From Flavobacterium microcysteis (GTDB taxonomy: Bacteria; Bacteroidota; Bacteroidia; Flavobacteriales; Flavobacteriaceae): 64,000 bases of DNA. The translations under genes were made by a program, and so were the position numbers. The DNA lies in NCBI RefSeq assembly GCF_006385255.1, contig NZ_VFJE01000050.1:62001-126000 (forward strand), given 5' to 3'. Positions within the stretch are counted from its first letter, which is position 1. The number at the start of each line of letters is the position of its first letter. Under the pieces are notes generated by a model that had not been told where the DNA came from, ran no database searches, and was given only the letters and a program-made list of their open reading frames with translations. Shown piece after piece: positions 7,567-16,248 of the stretch.

Positions 7567-10389
7567 ATGAAAAAACTTGTAATTAGCATTTTATTTGTAA
7601 TGCAAGTCGTTTTTGCTTTTGCTCAACAAGGCGCTCTAGTTAAGGGTAAGGTTGTTGATTCAAAAACACAAAAACCATTGCAAAATGTAGTAGCTACAAT
7701 TCGAAACACAACATTGACCGCTTTGACAAATTCAGACGGTATATTTGTTTTCGAAAATGCGCCAAACGGCAGCCATCTTCTTGAAGTTTCAAGTTCTGGC
7801 TATTCTCGTCAAATCCTGTCTATTGACGTTGAGGGGCAACCTTTAGACTTGGGAGTTGTTGTTTTAGCAGAAGACATTACTTCTGAACAACAATTGAGTT
7901 TGATTACCATTACCGAAAACGATTTGGGTGATGACAACAGTGGTTCTGAAAGTACTTCAGGATTATTACAGGCAACAAGAGATGCTTTCCAGCAATCTGC
8001 AGCTTTCAACTGGGGCCAGGCTCGTTTCAGAATCAGAGGTTTAGACAATGAATACGGAACAACCATGATTAACGGTATCGTCATGAACAAAGTATATGAC
8101 GGTAGACCACAATGGAGTAACTGGGGAGGTTTGAACGATGCTACTAGAAACCAGGAATTTACAATGGGTTCTGCTCCATCTGATTACACTTTCGGAGGTA
8201 TCTTAGGAACTCAGGAAATCAATACAAGGGCTTCATTTTACAGACCTGGTACCAGAATCTCTTTCTCTGGAACCAATACAAACTATAGCTGGAGAATGAT
8301 GGGAACTCATGCTTCAGGAATGAACAAAGACGGAATTGCTTATGTAATTTCTGCTTCAAGAAGATGGGCTCAGGAAGGTTACTTTGATGGAACTGACTAC
8401 AGCGCTAACTCTTTCTTTGCAAGTATCGAAAAAAGATTTAATGATAAGCACAGCTTGAACTTTACATCAATCTATGCTCAAAACAGCAGAGGTAAAAACT
8501 CTCCAAACACAGCTGAAGTTAATAAAATAGCTGGAGAAAAATACAACTCTTACTGGGGATGGCAAGATGGCGAGAAAAGAAACTCAAGAGACAAAGATGT
8601 TGAAGAGCCTATTTTCATGCTAAGCCACTACTGGAAAATTACTGACAAGACGAATTTAAACACAAACGTTTCTTACCAATTTGGTAAAATCGGAAACAGC
8701 CGTCTTGATTTCCAAAACGTAAACAACCCTGATCCTACTTACTACAGAAATCTTCCTAGCTACTATACTTCAATGTATGATGGAAATACTTTCGTAGGTG
8801 ATTCAGAAGCTAACGTTTTAGAAGCATCAAGAGCTCGTTTCTTGACTAACAGACAAATCGACTGGAGAGCTATGTATGCTGCTAACGGTAGAACTGCTGC
8901 AGGAAACAGTGTTTATGCACTTTATGAAGACAGAACAGATGATAAGACTTGGACTGCAAACTCTATCTTAAACACTCAGCTTTCTGACAACATCATCCTT
9001 AATGCTGGTGCGACTTACAGAAAACTAAAATCGCATAACTTCCAAAACATGCTTGACCTTCTTGGAGGACAGTATTTTAATGATATTGACAATTTCTATA
9101 CTGGAGATTTCGCACAGTCTGACTTGAACAATCCAAACAGACAAGTAGGTGTGGGAGATACATATGGTTATAACTACAACTTGCTTGCTGATGTAGCTGA
9201 TGCTTTCGCACAGTTTAAATTCAACTACAGCACATTTGATTTCTATCTTGCTCAATCATTCTCTCGTTCTCAATACCAAAGAGAAGGTCTATACAAAAAC
9301 GGACTTTACGCAAGTAACTCTTTCGGAAAAAGCGACAAGATCATTTTTGAAAACTTTGGATTCAAAGGAGGTTTTACATATAAAATGACAGGAAGACAGA
9401 TGTTTGATGTGAATGCAATCTACATGACTAAAGCGCCTTCATTGAGAAACACTTTCCCAAATGCACGTTTGAACAACATCATCGTTCCAGATATCGACAG
9501 CGAAAACATCATGAGTGTTGATGCAAGTTATATCATCAGAGCTCCTAAATTGAAAGCAAGATTGACAGGTTTCTATTCAACTATCAAAAATGCTACTGAA
9601 ACTTCATTCTTCTTTGCTGAAGGAGTATTTGAAGGAGACGGATCAGATGCTAACGCTTTCGTTGCTGAAACAGTAACAAACATCAACAAGAAAAATATGG
9701 GTGTTGAATTGGGTATCGAATACCAAATCATACCAACATTAAAATTCACTGCTACCGGTACTTACGGACAGTATACTTATGACAACAATCCTACTGTAAG
9801 CATCAACAATGACGCTCTTGCAGCTCTTGTTCAAGAAGGTTCTGTAGCAAGCGTAGGTGCTCCAAACACACAAGTGAATTTTGGGCAAGCTAACTTGAAA
9901 AACTACCGTCTTCCAGGTATGCCACAACAAGCTTACTCTGTTGGTCTTGAGTATAGAGATCCTCACTTCTGGTGGATTGGTGCTAACGCAAACTACCTTG
10001 CAAGCAATTATTTAGATGTATCTGCGTTATTGAGAACACACAATTTCTTCGAAAACTCTGCAGATCCTTACGGAATGGATTTCCCATTCTCTGATATTGA
10101 CCGTGAGAATGCAAGAAAATTGTTGAAACAAGAGAAATTTGATGATTTTTATTTAGTAAATTTAACTGGAGGAAAATCATGGAGAATCGATGGTAAGACT
10201 GTAGGATTCTTTGCAAGTATCAACAACGTGTTTGACCAGACTTACAAAACGGGTGGATTTGAACAAGCAAGAAATGCTAACTACCAAGAGTTGAACAGAG
10301 ACGTTTCTAGCGGAACTCCTGCTTTTGCTCCTAAGTATTTCTATGGATACGGAAGAACTTATTTTGTAAACCTTTACATCAACTTCTAA
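7567..10389 (+). CDS. TonB-dependent receptor with CarboxypepD_reg-like domain
   Basis: Outer-membrane importer of 940 residues energised by TonB. Signal peptide MKKLVISILFVMQVVFAFAQ; a carboxypeptidase-regulatory-like beta-sandwich at about 25-110 (VKGKVVDSKTQKPLQNV); then a plug and beta-barrel ending in aromatic VNLYINF. It is the first gene of an operon with two surface lipoproteins and is divergent from a secreted EEP hydrolase. No SusD-like partner follows, so it is not a standard glycan PUL. Substrate unknown; nucleic-acid or phosphate-ester products are a guess from the neighbours. Confidence 0.88.
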   Translation: MKKLVISILFVMQVVFAFAQQGALVKGKVVDSKTQKPLQNVVATIRNTTLTALTNSDGIFVFENAPNGSHLLEVSSSGYSRQILSIDVEGQPLDLGVVVLAEDITSEQQLSLITITENDLGDDNSGSESTSGLLQATRDAFQQSAAFNWGQARFRIRGLDNEYGTTMINGIVMNKVYDGRPQWSNWGGLNDATRNQEFTMGSAPSDYTFGGILGTQEINTRASFYRPGTRISFSGTNTNYSWRMMGTHASGMNKDGIAYVISASRRWAQEGYFDGTDYSANSFFASIEKRFNDKHSLNFTSIYAQNSRGKNSPNTAEVNKIAGEKYNSYWGWQDGEKRNSRDKDVEEPIFMLSHYWKITDKTNLNTNVSYQFGKIGNSRLDFQNVNNPDPTYYRNLPSYYTSMYDGNTFVGDSEANVLEASRARFLTNRQIDWRAMYAANGRTAAGNSVYALYEDRTDDKTWTANSILNTQLSDNIILNAGATYRKLKSHNFQNMLDLLGGQYFNDIDNFYTGDFAQSDLNNPNRQVGVGDTYGYNYNLLADVADAFAQFKFNYSTFDFYLAQSFSRSQYQREGLYKNGLYASNSFGKSDKIIFENFGFKGGFTYKMTGRQMFDVNAIYMTKAPSLRNTFPNARLNNIIVPDIDSENIMSVDASYIIRAPKLKARLTGFYSTIKNATETSFFFAEGVFEGDGSDANAFVAETVTNINKKNMGVELGIEYQIIPTLKFTATGTYGQYTYDNNPTVSINNDALAALVQEGSVASVGAPNTQVNFGQANLKNYRLPGMPQQAYSVGLEYRDPHFWWIGANANYLASNYLDVSALLRTHNFFENSADPYGMDFPFSDIDRENARKLLKQEKFDDFYLVNLTGGKSWRIDGKTVGFFASINNVFDQTYKTGGFEQARNANYQELNRDVSSGTPAFAPKYFYGYGRTYFVNLYINF

Positions 10390-10401
10390 TAATTGCGTAT
10401 T

Positions 10402-11007
10402 ATGAAAATGAATAAGATAACAACATTATTATTCGCATCTCTTACGATGGGAATGATGTCAAGCTGTGTAAATGATGACGATACTACACTTCCTGAATAT
10501 ACTCCACTAATTTTTGGTGAAGATTTTTCCGGAGCTGCTGACAATACACTTTTTGAAAAAGAAGGATGGTTAAACTTTGCAGAAGCGGGTACTCCTCGTT
10601 GGACAAACCAAGTTTACAGCGGTAATGGTTATGCAGAATTCACATCTTATCAATCTGGCCAGACTTCTAACATAGCATGGTTAATTACACCAGGTATTAA
10701 CCTTGATGCTCAGGAAGGTGAAAAATTAGTTTTCCAGACAGCTCAGGCTTTTGTTGACAATGCTGCCAACACAATTGAAGTATTGATTTCAACTGACTTT
10801 GACGGAACCAATGTTACTGCTGCTACATGGCAAACATTGAATGCTACTTTCCCGACAACTTCTGCTACTTACTACCAATTTATTAAATCAGGAGTAATTG
10901 ATTTGTCAAGATTTACAGGAACTGCTCATATTGCATTCAAAGTAAAAGGAAATGGTACGACACTTGACGGTACATATCAAATTGATAATATTAGAGTTTA
11001 CAACTAA
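10402..11007 (+). CDS. Choice-of-anchor-J-like surface lipoprotein
   Basis: Lipoprotein of about 202 residues. The start is taken as the ATG of MKMNKITTLLFASLTMGMMSSC; a TTG 9 nt upstream is less likely. The Cys after MMSS is the lipidation site. The mature part has an N-terminal EDFSG motif and a C-terminal YQIDNIRVYN, typical of the jelly-roll domain called choice-of-anchor J or DUF5017-like. It follows the receptor by 12 nt and precedes the DUF5689 gene by 19 nt, so it probably works at the cell surface with the receptor. Confidence 0.75.
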   Translation: MKMNKITTLLFASLTMGMMSSCVNDDDTTLPEYTPLIFGEDFSGAADNTLFEKEGWLNFAEAGTPRWTNQVYSGNGYAEFTSYQSGQTSNIAWLITPGINLDAQEGEKLVFQTAQAFVDNAANTIEVLISTDFDGTNVTAATWQTLNATFPTTSATYYQFIKSGVIDLSRFTGTAHIAFKVKGNGTTLDGTYQIDNIRVYN

Positions 11008-11026
11008 TTCTATTAAAAGTAAAAAA

Positions 11027-12361
11027 ATGAAATCTATTATATTTAAATCTATATTTGTCTCAATGATTGCTGCCGGATTAATTTCTGGTTGTGCTAATGA
11101 TGACAACTATGGCACGCCAAACTTGGATTGCGTTGATCCGGGATTGACGGCTACCAAAACTGTTCAGCAGATTATCGCAATGGCTTCGGGTACTCCAAAG
11201 CTATATGAAGACGATGATATCATTGAAGGATATGTTACTTCAAGCGACGAGAAAGGAACTTTCTTTAAAACTATTTCTATGCAAACGCTTCCTGAAACAG
11301 GAGCTCCAGTAGGATTCAGTATTGCTTTGAACGTTTCTTCAACTTTTGCAGAAGGATTTACGCCTGGAACTAAAGTTTACATCAAGCTAAAAGGTTTGTA
11401 CTATGCAAATGTTTTCAACTCTTTGCAGATTGGTGCTCTATACCAAGGAACTCAGATTGGAAGAATCTCTGAAAACGTTTGGAGACAATCAATCTTCCCT
11501 TCTTGTACAAGAGTGAATGAGGATGATATGGTAAGAACAGTAACTCTTGCTCAAGCGTATACTAATGCTAACTTGAACACGCTTATCGAAATCAATGATG
11601 TACGTTTTGCAGATGGTTCTGTAGGAAGAAAGTATTATGATATTGATTCAGGCGGTGGTGCAACAAACCACTTTATCACGTCTGCAACTACAAGTAGTGC
11701 TTCTAACATTATCCGTTTTAGTAGCTTCGCTCCTTTTTCAGGAAACAGAGTTCCTTCTGGAAGCGGAAAAATCAGAGGTGTAATGACGAAATACAATTCT
11801 GACTTCCAATTCATCGTAAGATACGAAAGCGATATCCAATTGAGCGGTACAAGAAGCTTCAACTATTTAGGAAGCTTTACTGAAAACTTTGAAAGCTATG
11901 TTGCTAACCAAACTAGTTTCCCTAACTATTTCAACAAACCATTTCTTGGAACTAAAGTGTGGACTATCAAAACGACAGCTTCAAAATATCTTGAAATGAC
12001 ATCGTTTGGATCACCAAATGAAGATAACAAAACAATGTTCTTCATGCCGGTTGATATGACAGCTGCAAGCACTATGAGTTTCAAATATAAAGTTTCATTC
12101 CCGGTAGCAGGACATGCTCCTCTGAAAGTATATTATACAACGAATTACACTCCTGGTCAAGACATTAGAAATGCAAATCTTGTAGATATTACTTCAAGCT
12201 TTACCATTGGAACAAGCCAAACTTTTGTAAACGCTGGAACATTCAATATTCCTGCAGGTGTTACAGGAAACGGATTCTTCGTCTTTGAATATACTGGTTC
12301 TGGACTTTCAAACCCAAGACTTACAACAAACTTTGGTATCGACGATATCGTAGTTAACTAA
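11027..12361 (+). CDS. DUF5689 surface lipoprotein
   Basis: Lipoprotein of about 444 residues starting MKSIIFKSIFVSMIAAGLISGC, where the Cys is the acylation site. The open frame continues 25 codons upstream into the previous gene, but that extension lacks a signal peptide. The N-terminal half (YEDDDIIEGYVTSSDEKGTFFKT) matches the DUF5689 OB-like domain, which often accompanies extracellular nucleases. The C-terminal part, from about residue 285 (GSFTENFESY), is a jelly-roll ending FGIDDIVVN. Third gene of the receptor operon, followed by a strong terminator. Confidence 0.8.
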   Translation: MKSIIFKSIFVSMIAAGLISGCANDDNYGTPNLDCVDPGLTATKTVQQIIAMASGTPKLYEDDDIIEGYVTSSDEKGTFFKTISMQTLPETGAPVGFSIALNVSSTFAEGFTPGTKVYIKLKGLYYANVFNSLQIGALYQGTQIGRISENVWRQSIFPSCTRVNEDDMVRTVTLAQAYTNANLNTLIEINDVRFADGSVGRKYYDIDSGGGATNHFITSATTSSASNIIRFSSFAPFSGNRVPSGSGKIRGVMTKYNSDFQFIVRYESDIQLSGTRSFNYLGSFTENFESYVANQTSFPNYFNKPFLGTKVWTIKTTASKYLEMTSFGSPNEDNKTMFFMPVDMTAASTMSFKYKVSFPVAGHAPLKVYYTTNYTPGQDIRNANLVDITSSFTIGTSQTFVNAGTFNIPAGVTGNGFFVFEYTGSGLSNPRLTTNFGIDDIVVN

Positions 12362-12380
12362 GATAAAGGTTACATAAATA

Positions 12381-12414
12381 AAAAATCCCCGTTGATAACT
12401 CAACGGGGATTTTT
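12381..12414 (+). terminator. Intrinsic terminator of the receptor/DUF5689 operon
   Basis: 14-bp stem (AAAAATCCCCGTTG and its complement) with a 6-nt loop and T-rich tail, 20 nt after the stop codon. Confidence 0.9.
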
Positions 12415-13212
12415 ATTTATAATGACTTCTCAGAAAAACCATTATAGCATCGTTTCATCATTATCGTGGTCATTTCCAGCGCTTATAGTATCTGTTTAAT
12501 ATACACCCATTAAATCGAAGCTTCATTCGCTTTTACAATCTCGTTCGCTTTCTACAAATTCCCGGAATATATTCTCACCAGGCATCTGTCAATTTCCTGA
12601 CCTGTTTACGGCCAAAAAAGAATTGAGGCTACATCTTTAGCTAATTCAGGAAAAAGCCTCTAAAAAGGCTTATAAACGGCCTTATCCGTATTGTATTAAT
12701 TAAAAAGAGTCCGCCCTCTAAAGGCAAACATAAAAAACAGAACTGTTTTATTGACAAAAATGCCTTAAAGCTAGCATCAATGAAATTAAAGCACATCTGA
12801 ACCTAAAACAGTTTTTAAGGATTAGCCACAGATTAAAAATAATTAAGCAGATTTAGTGAATCCAATGCCAAACAAAAAAAGGTATGCAAAATTCATTTTA
12901 TACATATTCGGAAGAATATGTTTTTGGTGTAAAGTTCTCGATAATCAAATGCCCTTCTTTCTCTCCTATTTCGTTCACAGAAAAACATCTCTAATTATTT
13001 GACTTATTCTCTTTAAAAACAAATTTCAGATATTGACATATAAATCAAGAGAAGGCCTCTCAGGAAGGCTAAAAACAGCCTTCACGACGCAACTTATATC
13101 CAAAAAAGAAATAAAGACAAAACAAGTAGTACTATCAGCAAGTCAAGAATTACCAAAAAGCTTTTAATCACACAAAAGCAGGTACAAAATCATTCATTTC
13201 TATTTATCCCTT
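12415..13212. other. Gene-free AT-rich spacer
   Basis: About 800 bp with no convincing open frame, RNA gene or promoter on either strand. A few short inverted stretches occur (for example AAGGCT / AGCCTT near 13065-13082), too weak to name. It may be decayed sequence between two operons that both end here. Confidence 0.6.
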
Positions 13213-13310
13213 TCCACTAACTATAAACTATCCACTATAAACTTCCAACTATAAATTATCCACCATAAACTTTCAACTATAAATTTTCCACTTCCAACTA
13301 TCCACTATAA
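13213..13310. repeat. Degenerate tandem array of ACTATAAA / TCCACT words (array A)
   Basis: About 100 bp built from imperfectly repeated words CAACTATAAA, CTATCCACTATAAA and TTTCAACTATAAA. The same words occur in array B at 26505-26638. It lies between the gene-free spacer and the terminator of the OmpA-family gene. Confidence 0.75.
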
Positions 13311-13340
13311 AAAAAGGGAAGCTTTTCAGCTTCCCTTTTT
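13311..13340 (-). terminator. Intrinsic terminator of the adhesin/SprF/OmpA operon
   Basis: 13-bp stem AAAAAGGGAAGCT with its complement and a TTTC loop, ending in T-tracts; 19 nt beyond the minus-strand stop. Confidence 0.9.
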
Positions 13341-13359
13341 TATATTCACTTTAGAAAAA

Positions 13360-15231
13360 TTACTTCTTAACAATCAAGAATTCACTTCTTCTGTTTTTAG
13401 CGTGATCTTCTTCTGTACAGTTTTCTTTGCAATCCACTTTAGGCTCGCTTTCGCCATAGCCTTTTCCAGAAATTCTAGATTTGTCGATTCCTTTAGAAAT
13501 AACGTACTGAACAGTTGATTTTGCTCTTCGGTCAGACAGGTTTAGGTTGTAAGCATCGCTACCTCTATTATCGGTGTGACTCTTAACCATGATAACCAAC
13601 TGATCGTTATTTTTCATTACTTGAACTAGCTTGTCTAGCTCAAATGCACCTTCTTGGGTGATGTTGCTTTTGTTAAACTCGAAGAAAATCTCTTTTAAGA
13701 CAATTTCTGTAGGTGTAACAATCACATCAATAGGTTGCAATTCAGCATTAACATTTACGATTCCACCGTTAGTTTTAGCAACAGGGAATACATTGCTTTC
13801 GTAACCGTCTTTTGCCACCTGAAGTGTATAAGCTTTATTACAGTCTACACTGTAAACCACTTGCCCGTCAGCAGCTGTAGTTCTTGTTTCGATAACATTT
13901 TTCTTTTCATCAAGAATAGCAACTCTTGCATCTGATAAGATGGCACCAGTTTTAGCATCCTTAACAATAGTAACTACTTCTACACCACAAACTGGAGTTG
14001 CCTGGTAGATATTGTCATTACCTGTTCTGTTACTAGAGAAGAAACCAATATTCTTAGCTGTATTAAATGTAAACGCAAAGTCATCTTTTGATGTGTTTAC
14101 CGGAGCTCCAACGTTTATCGCATCTGTTTTCTTATTGAAATCAATTACGAAAACATCCAAGCCTCCAAAACCTTTTCTTCCGTCAGAAGAAAAGAATAAT
14201 CTGTTATCATCAGTAATGAAAGGGAAGCTTTCGTTTCCTTCCGTATTTACTTTAGATCCAAGATTTTCAGGAGTTCCAAAACCACCGTCAGCATTAACAG
14301 CTACTTTCCAGATATCATTCCCACCAAGAGAACCTGGCATGTTAGAAGAGAAGTAAAGCGTTTTACCATCTTTGCTGATGCTTGGGTTACTTACAGAATA
14401 TTCCTTACTGTTAAATGGAAGCGCTTTTACATTGCTCCATTTATCACCTTCTTTAGTTGCTTTAAACAAATATACTTGTCCGAATTTAAGTTTTTTCGAT
14501 TTGTCTTTTTCGAAATCACCTTCTTTAAAACTTTCACTGGCAAAATACATAGTGTTTCCATCTGCAGTAATCGAAGCTGGACCGTCGTGGAATTTTGTAT
14601 TGATTTCCGAAACAGTTACAGGCTCGCTGAATGTTCCGTTAGCATTGTAAGTTGATTTGTAAAGATCCAAGAATGGTTCTTCATTCCATCCGTAAGTCTT
14701 TCTTGACTTGTTTCTTGCACTGGCAAAGTACAATGTGTTGTCATTTGTCAATACAGCTCCAAAATCAGACTGGTCACTGTTAATATCTAATGACTTTTCA
14801 TCAAACAGCTTCGTTTGGCTTTTTAACTTTGGAAGATAGTTTGGATCTTGCTTAAATGCTACAGCTCTCTGGTCGTTTGGAGACATACTTGCAAATTTCT
14901 GCATTTGCGCATTTGACTCTTCATACTTTCCTTCTGCTTTTAGCATTTGGGCATATCTGTAATAGGTTTCGGCATCTTGCTTTTCTTGTGTTGCCTTAGC
15001 ATACCACTTGATAGCTTCTTTGGTATTAAATACATTATAGTAGCTATCGGCCAGTTGCTTATATACATAATTATCAGCCTTACCTTTTTCAATAAGCTTC
15101 AGGTATTCGTTAGACGCATCAACATATTCAAATCTATTGAATAGTTTGTCAGCCTTTTCGGTATCTTTATTTTGTGCTGATAGTGTCATACTAGCGATCA
15201 CAAAACTTAATGTAATATATAAATTTTTCAT
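13360..15231 (-). CDS. OmpA family protein with TPR-like and WD40-like (PD40) repeats
   Basis: Periplasmic/outer-membrane protein of 623 residues with signal peptide MKNLYITLSFVIASMTLSAQ. Order of parts: TPR-like helices (about 22-115); PD40 beta-propeller blades (about 150-410, repeated LYFSSNMPG / LFFSSDGRKG words); a carboxypeptidase-regulatory-like segment (about 420-490); and an OmpA peptidoglycan-binding domain (about 515-623, FFEFNKSNIT, HTDNRGSDAYNLNLSDRRA). It is the last gene after an adhesin and SprF, a common Bacteroidota trio in which this protein is thought to anchor the T9SS-associated assembly to peptidoglycan. Confidence 0.9.
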   Translation of the reverse strand: MKNLYITLSFVIASMTLSAQNKDTEKADKLFNRFEYVDASNEYLKLIEKGKADNYVYKQLADSYYNVFNTKEAIKWYAKATQEKQDAETYYRYAQMLKAEGKYEESNAQMQKFASMSPNDQRAVAFKQDPNYLPKLKSQTKLFDEKSLDINSDQSDFGAVLTNDNTLYFASARNKSRKTYGWNEEPFLDLYKSTYNANGTFSEPVTVSEINTKFHDGPASITADGNTMYFASESFKEGDFEKDKSKKLKFGQVYLFKATKEGDKWSNVKALPFNSKEYSVSNPSISKDGKTLYFSSNMPGSLGGNDIWKVAVNADGGFGTPENLGSKVNTEGNESFPFITDDNRLFFSSDGRKGFGGLDVFVIDFNKKTDAINVGAPVNTSKDDFAFTFNTAKNIGFFSSNRTGNDNIYQATPVCGVEVVTIVKDAKTGAILSDARVAILDEKKNVIETRTTAADGQVVYSVDCNKAYTLQVAKDGYESNVFPVAKTNGGIVNVNAELQPIDVIVTPTEIVLKEIFFEFNKSNITQEGAFELDKLVQVMKNNDQLVIMVKSHTDNRGSDAYNLNLSDRRAKSTVQYVISKGIDKSRISGKGYGESEPKVDCKENCTEEDHAKNRRSEFLIVKK

Positions 15232-15250
15232 TGTCTAGGTCGCTTTTAGG

Positions 15251-16183
15251 TTAGAAATATCTTGGTGAACGTGATACCTTTTTCGGGAAATTCAAATCAA
15301 ATAACAATATAACCTCGTGAGAAGCCGGAGTAGTTACTTTCAGGTCAGAAATGATTCTGTCATAAGCATAACCAATTCTCAGGTTTGGAGTAATTGCATA
15401 GTTAACCATTCCTCCAAAAGAGTCATCCAATCTGTAAGTTGCTCCAATCTCAAACTTTTCACTGAATAAAAAGTTAGTCGAAACGTCAAATGATACTGGC
15501 GCATCAAAAGCTGACTTAACCATTGCAAACGGTTTAAATTTGATGTTATCTGTCAATTGGAACACATAACCTCCCGTTAAGAAATAGTGCTGTGTTTCTT
15601 CACCATAGTGTCTTTCTTGTCCATCTCTCCTAACATTCAAGTGCTTTGATTTAAGCATGTTTGGAACCGACAAAGCGATGTAATAATTATTAGTGTAATA
15701 GAAAAATCCTGTTCCGATATTGAAATAGGTATTGTTGCTATCTTCAGAGAATGCTTCATCACTTGGATCAGGCAACGTTCCGTTAATATCTGAAAACAAA
15801 CCTATTTTTTGGAAAGTAGCACCTGCCTTAATACCTAAGGCCAAACGATGCTCTCCACCAAGATTTAAAGTATAGGAGAAATCCCCATAAACATTTTGTT
15901 CTTTAACAGGACCAATTTCGTCAGAAATCACAGACAAACCTAAACCTACGTTCTTTCCGGCAGGAGAGTGTCCTGAAAAAGTAAACGTTCTAGGAGCGTC
16001 TTCGATTCCTTCCCATTGCTGTCTATACAATAATCCAAAAGACAGATTTTCTTTTGAACCCGCATAGGCTGGATTGATCACGTTCATATTATACATATAC
16101 TGCGTATAATGCGGGTCTTGCTGCGCTTCAACATCAACAAAAACCGACAGTGTTATCAGTGCGGTGAAAAGTATTTTTTTCAT
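15251..16183 (-). CDS. PorP/SprF family type IX secretion system membrane protein
   Basis: Outer-membrane beta-barrel of 310 residues. The signal peptide MKKILFTALITLSVFVDVEAQ is followed directly by the family signature QQDPHYTQYMYNMNVINPAYAGS. PorP/SprF proteins are needed for secretion and surface attachment of the T9SS type B substrate encoded beside them (SprF for SprB in gliding). Here the neighbour is the 2289-residue type B protein. Gap to the OmpA-like gene 19 nt; gap to the adhesin 65 nt, containing a strong hairpin. Confidence 0.93.
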   Translation of the reverse strand: MKKILFTALITLSVFVDVEAQQDPHYTQYMYNMNVINPAYAGSKENLSFGLLYRQQWEGIEDAPRTFTFSGHSPAGKNVGLGLSVISDEIGPVKEQNVYGDFSYTLNLGGEHRLALGIKAGATFQKIGLFSDINGTLPDPSDEAFSEDSNNTYFNIGTGFFYYTNNYYIALSVPNMLKSKHLNVRRDGQERHYGEETQHYFLTGGYVFQLTDNIKFKPFAMVKSAFDAPVSFDVSTNFLFSEKFEIGATYRLDDSFGGMVNYAITPNLRIGYAYDRIISDLKVTTPASHEVILLFDLNFPKKVSRSPRYF

Positions 16184-16208
16184 TGGTTTGATTTTTTTAT
16201 AGTATCAA

Positions 16209-16238
16209 AACACTGCCCGCCATACAGCAGGCAGTGTT
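16209..16238 (-). terminator. Hairpin between adhesin and sprF-like genes (possible attenuator)
   Basis: 12-bp stem (16209-16220 with 16227-16238, one G-U pair), 6-nt loop, then TTTT on the minus strand. It may be a partial terminator or an mRNA-stabilising hairpin at the 3' end of the adhesin message. Confidence 0.6.
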
Positions 16239-16248
16239 ATTGACATAT

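Noticed and set aside
7567..12361. SusC/SusD polysaccharide utilisation locus
   Set aside because: The lipoproteins are a jelly-roll protein and a DUF5689 protein, not SusD, and no carbohydrate-active enzyme is adjacent.
13213..13310. CRISPR array
   Set aside because: The repeated words are short, imperfect and without spacers of constant length; no cas genes. The same holds for array B and arrays S1-S3.
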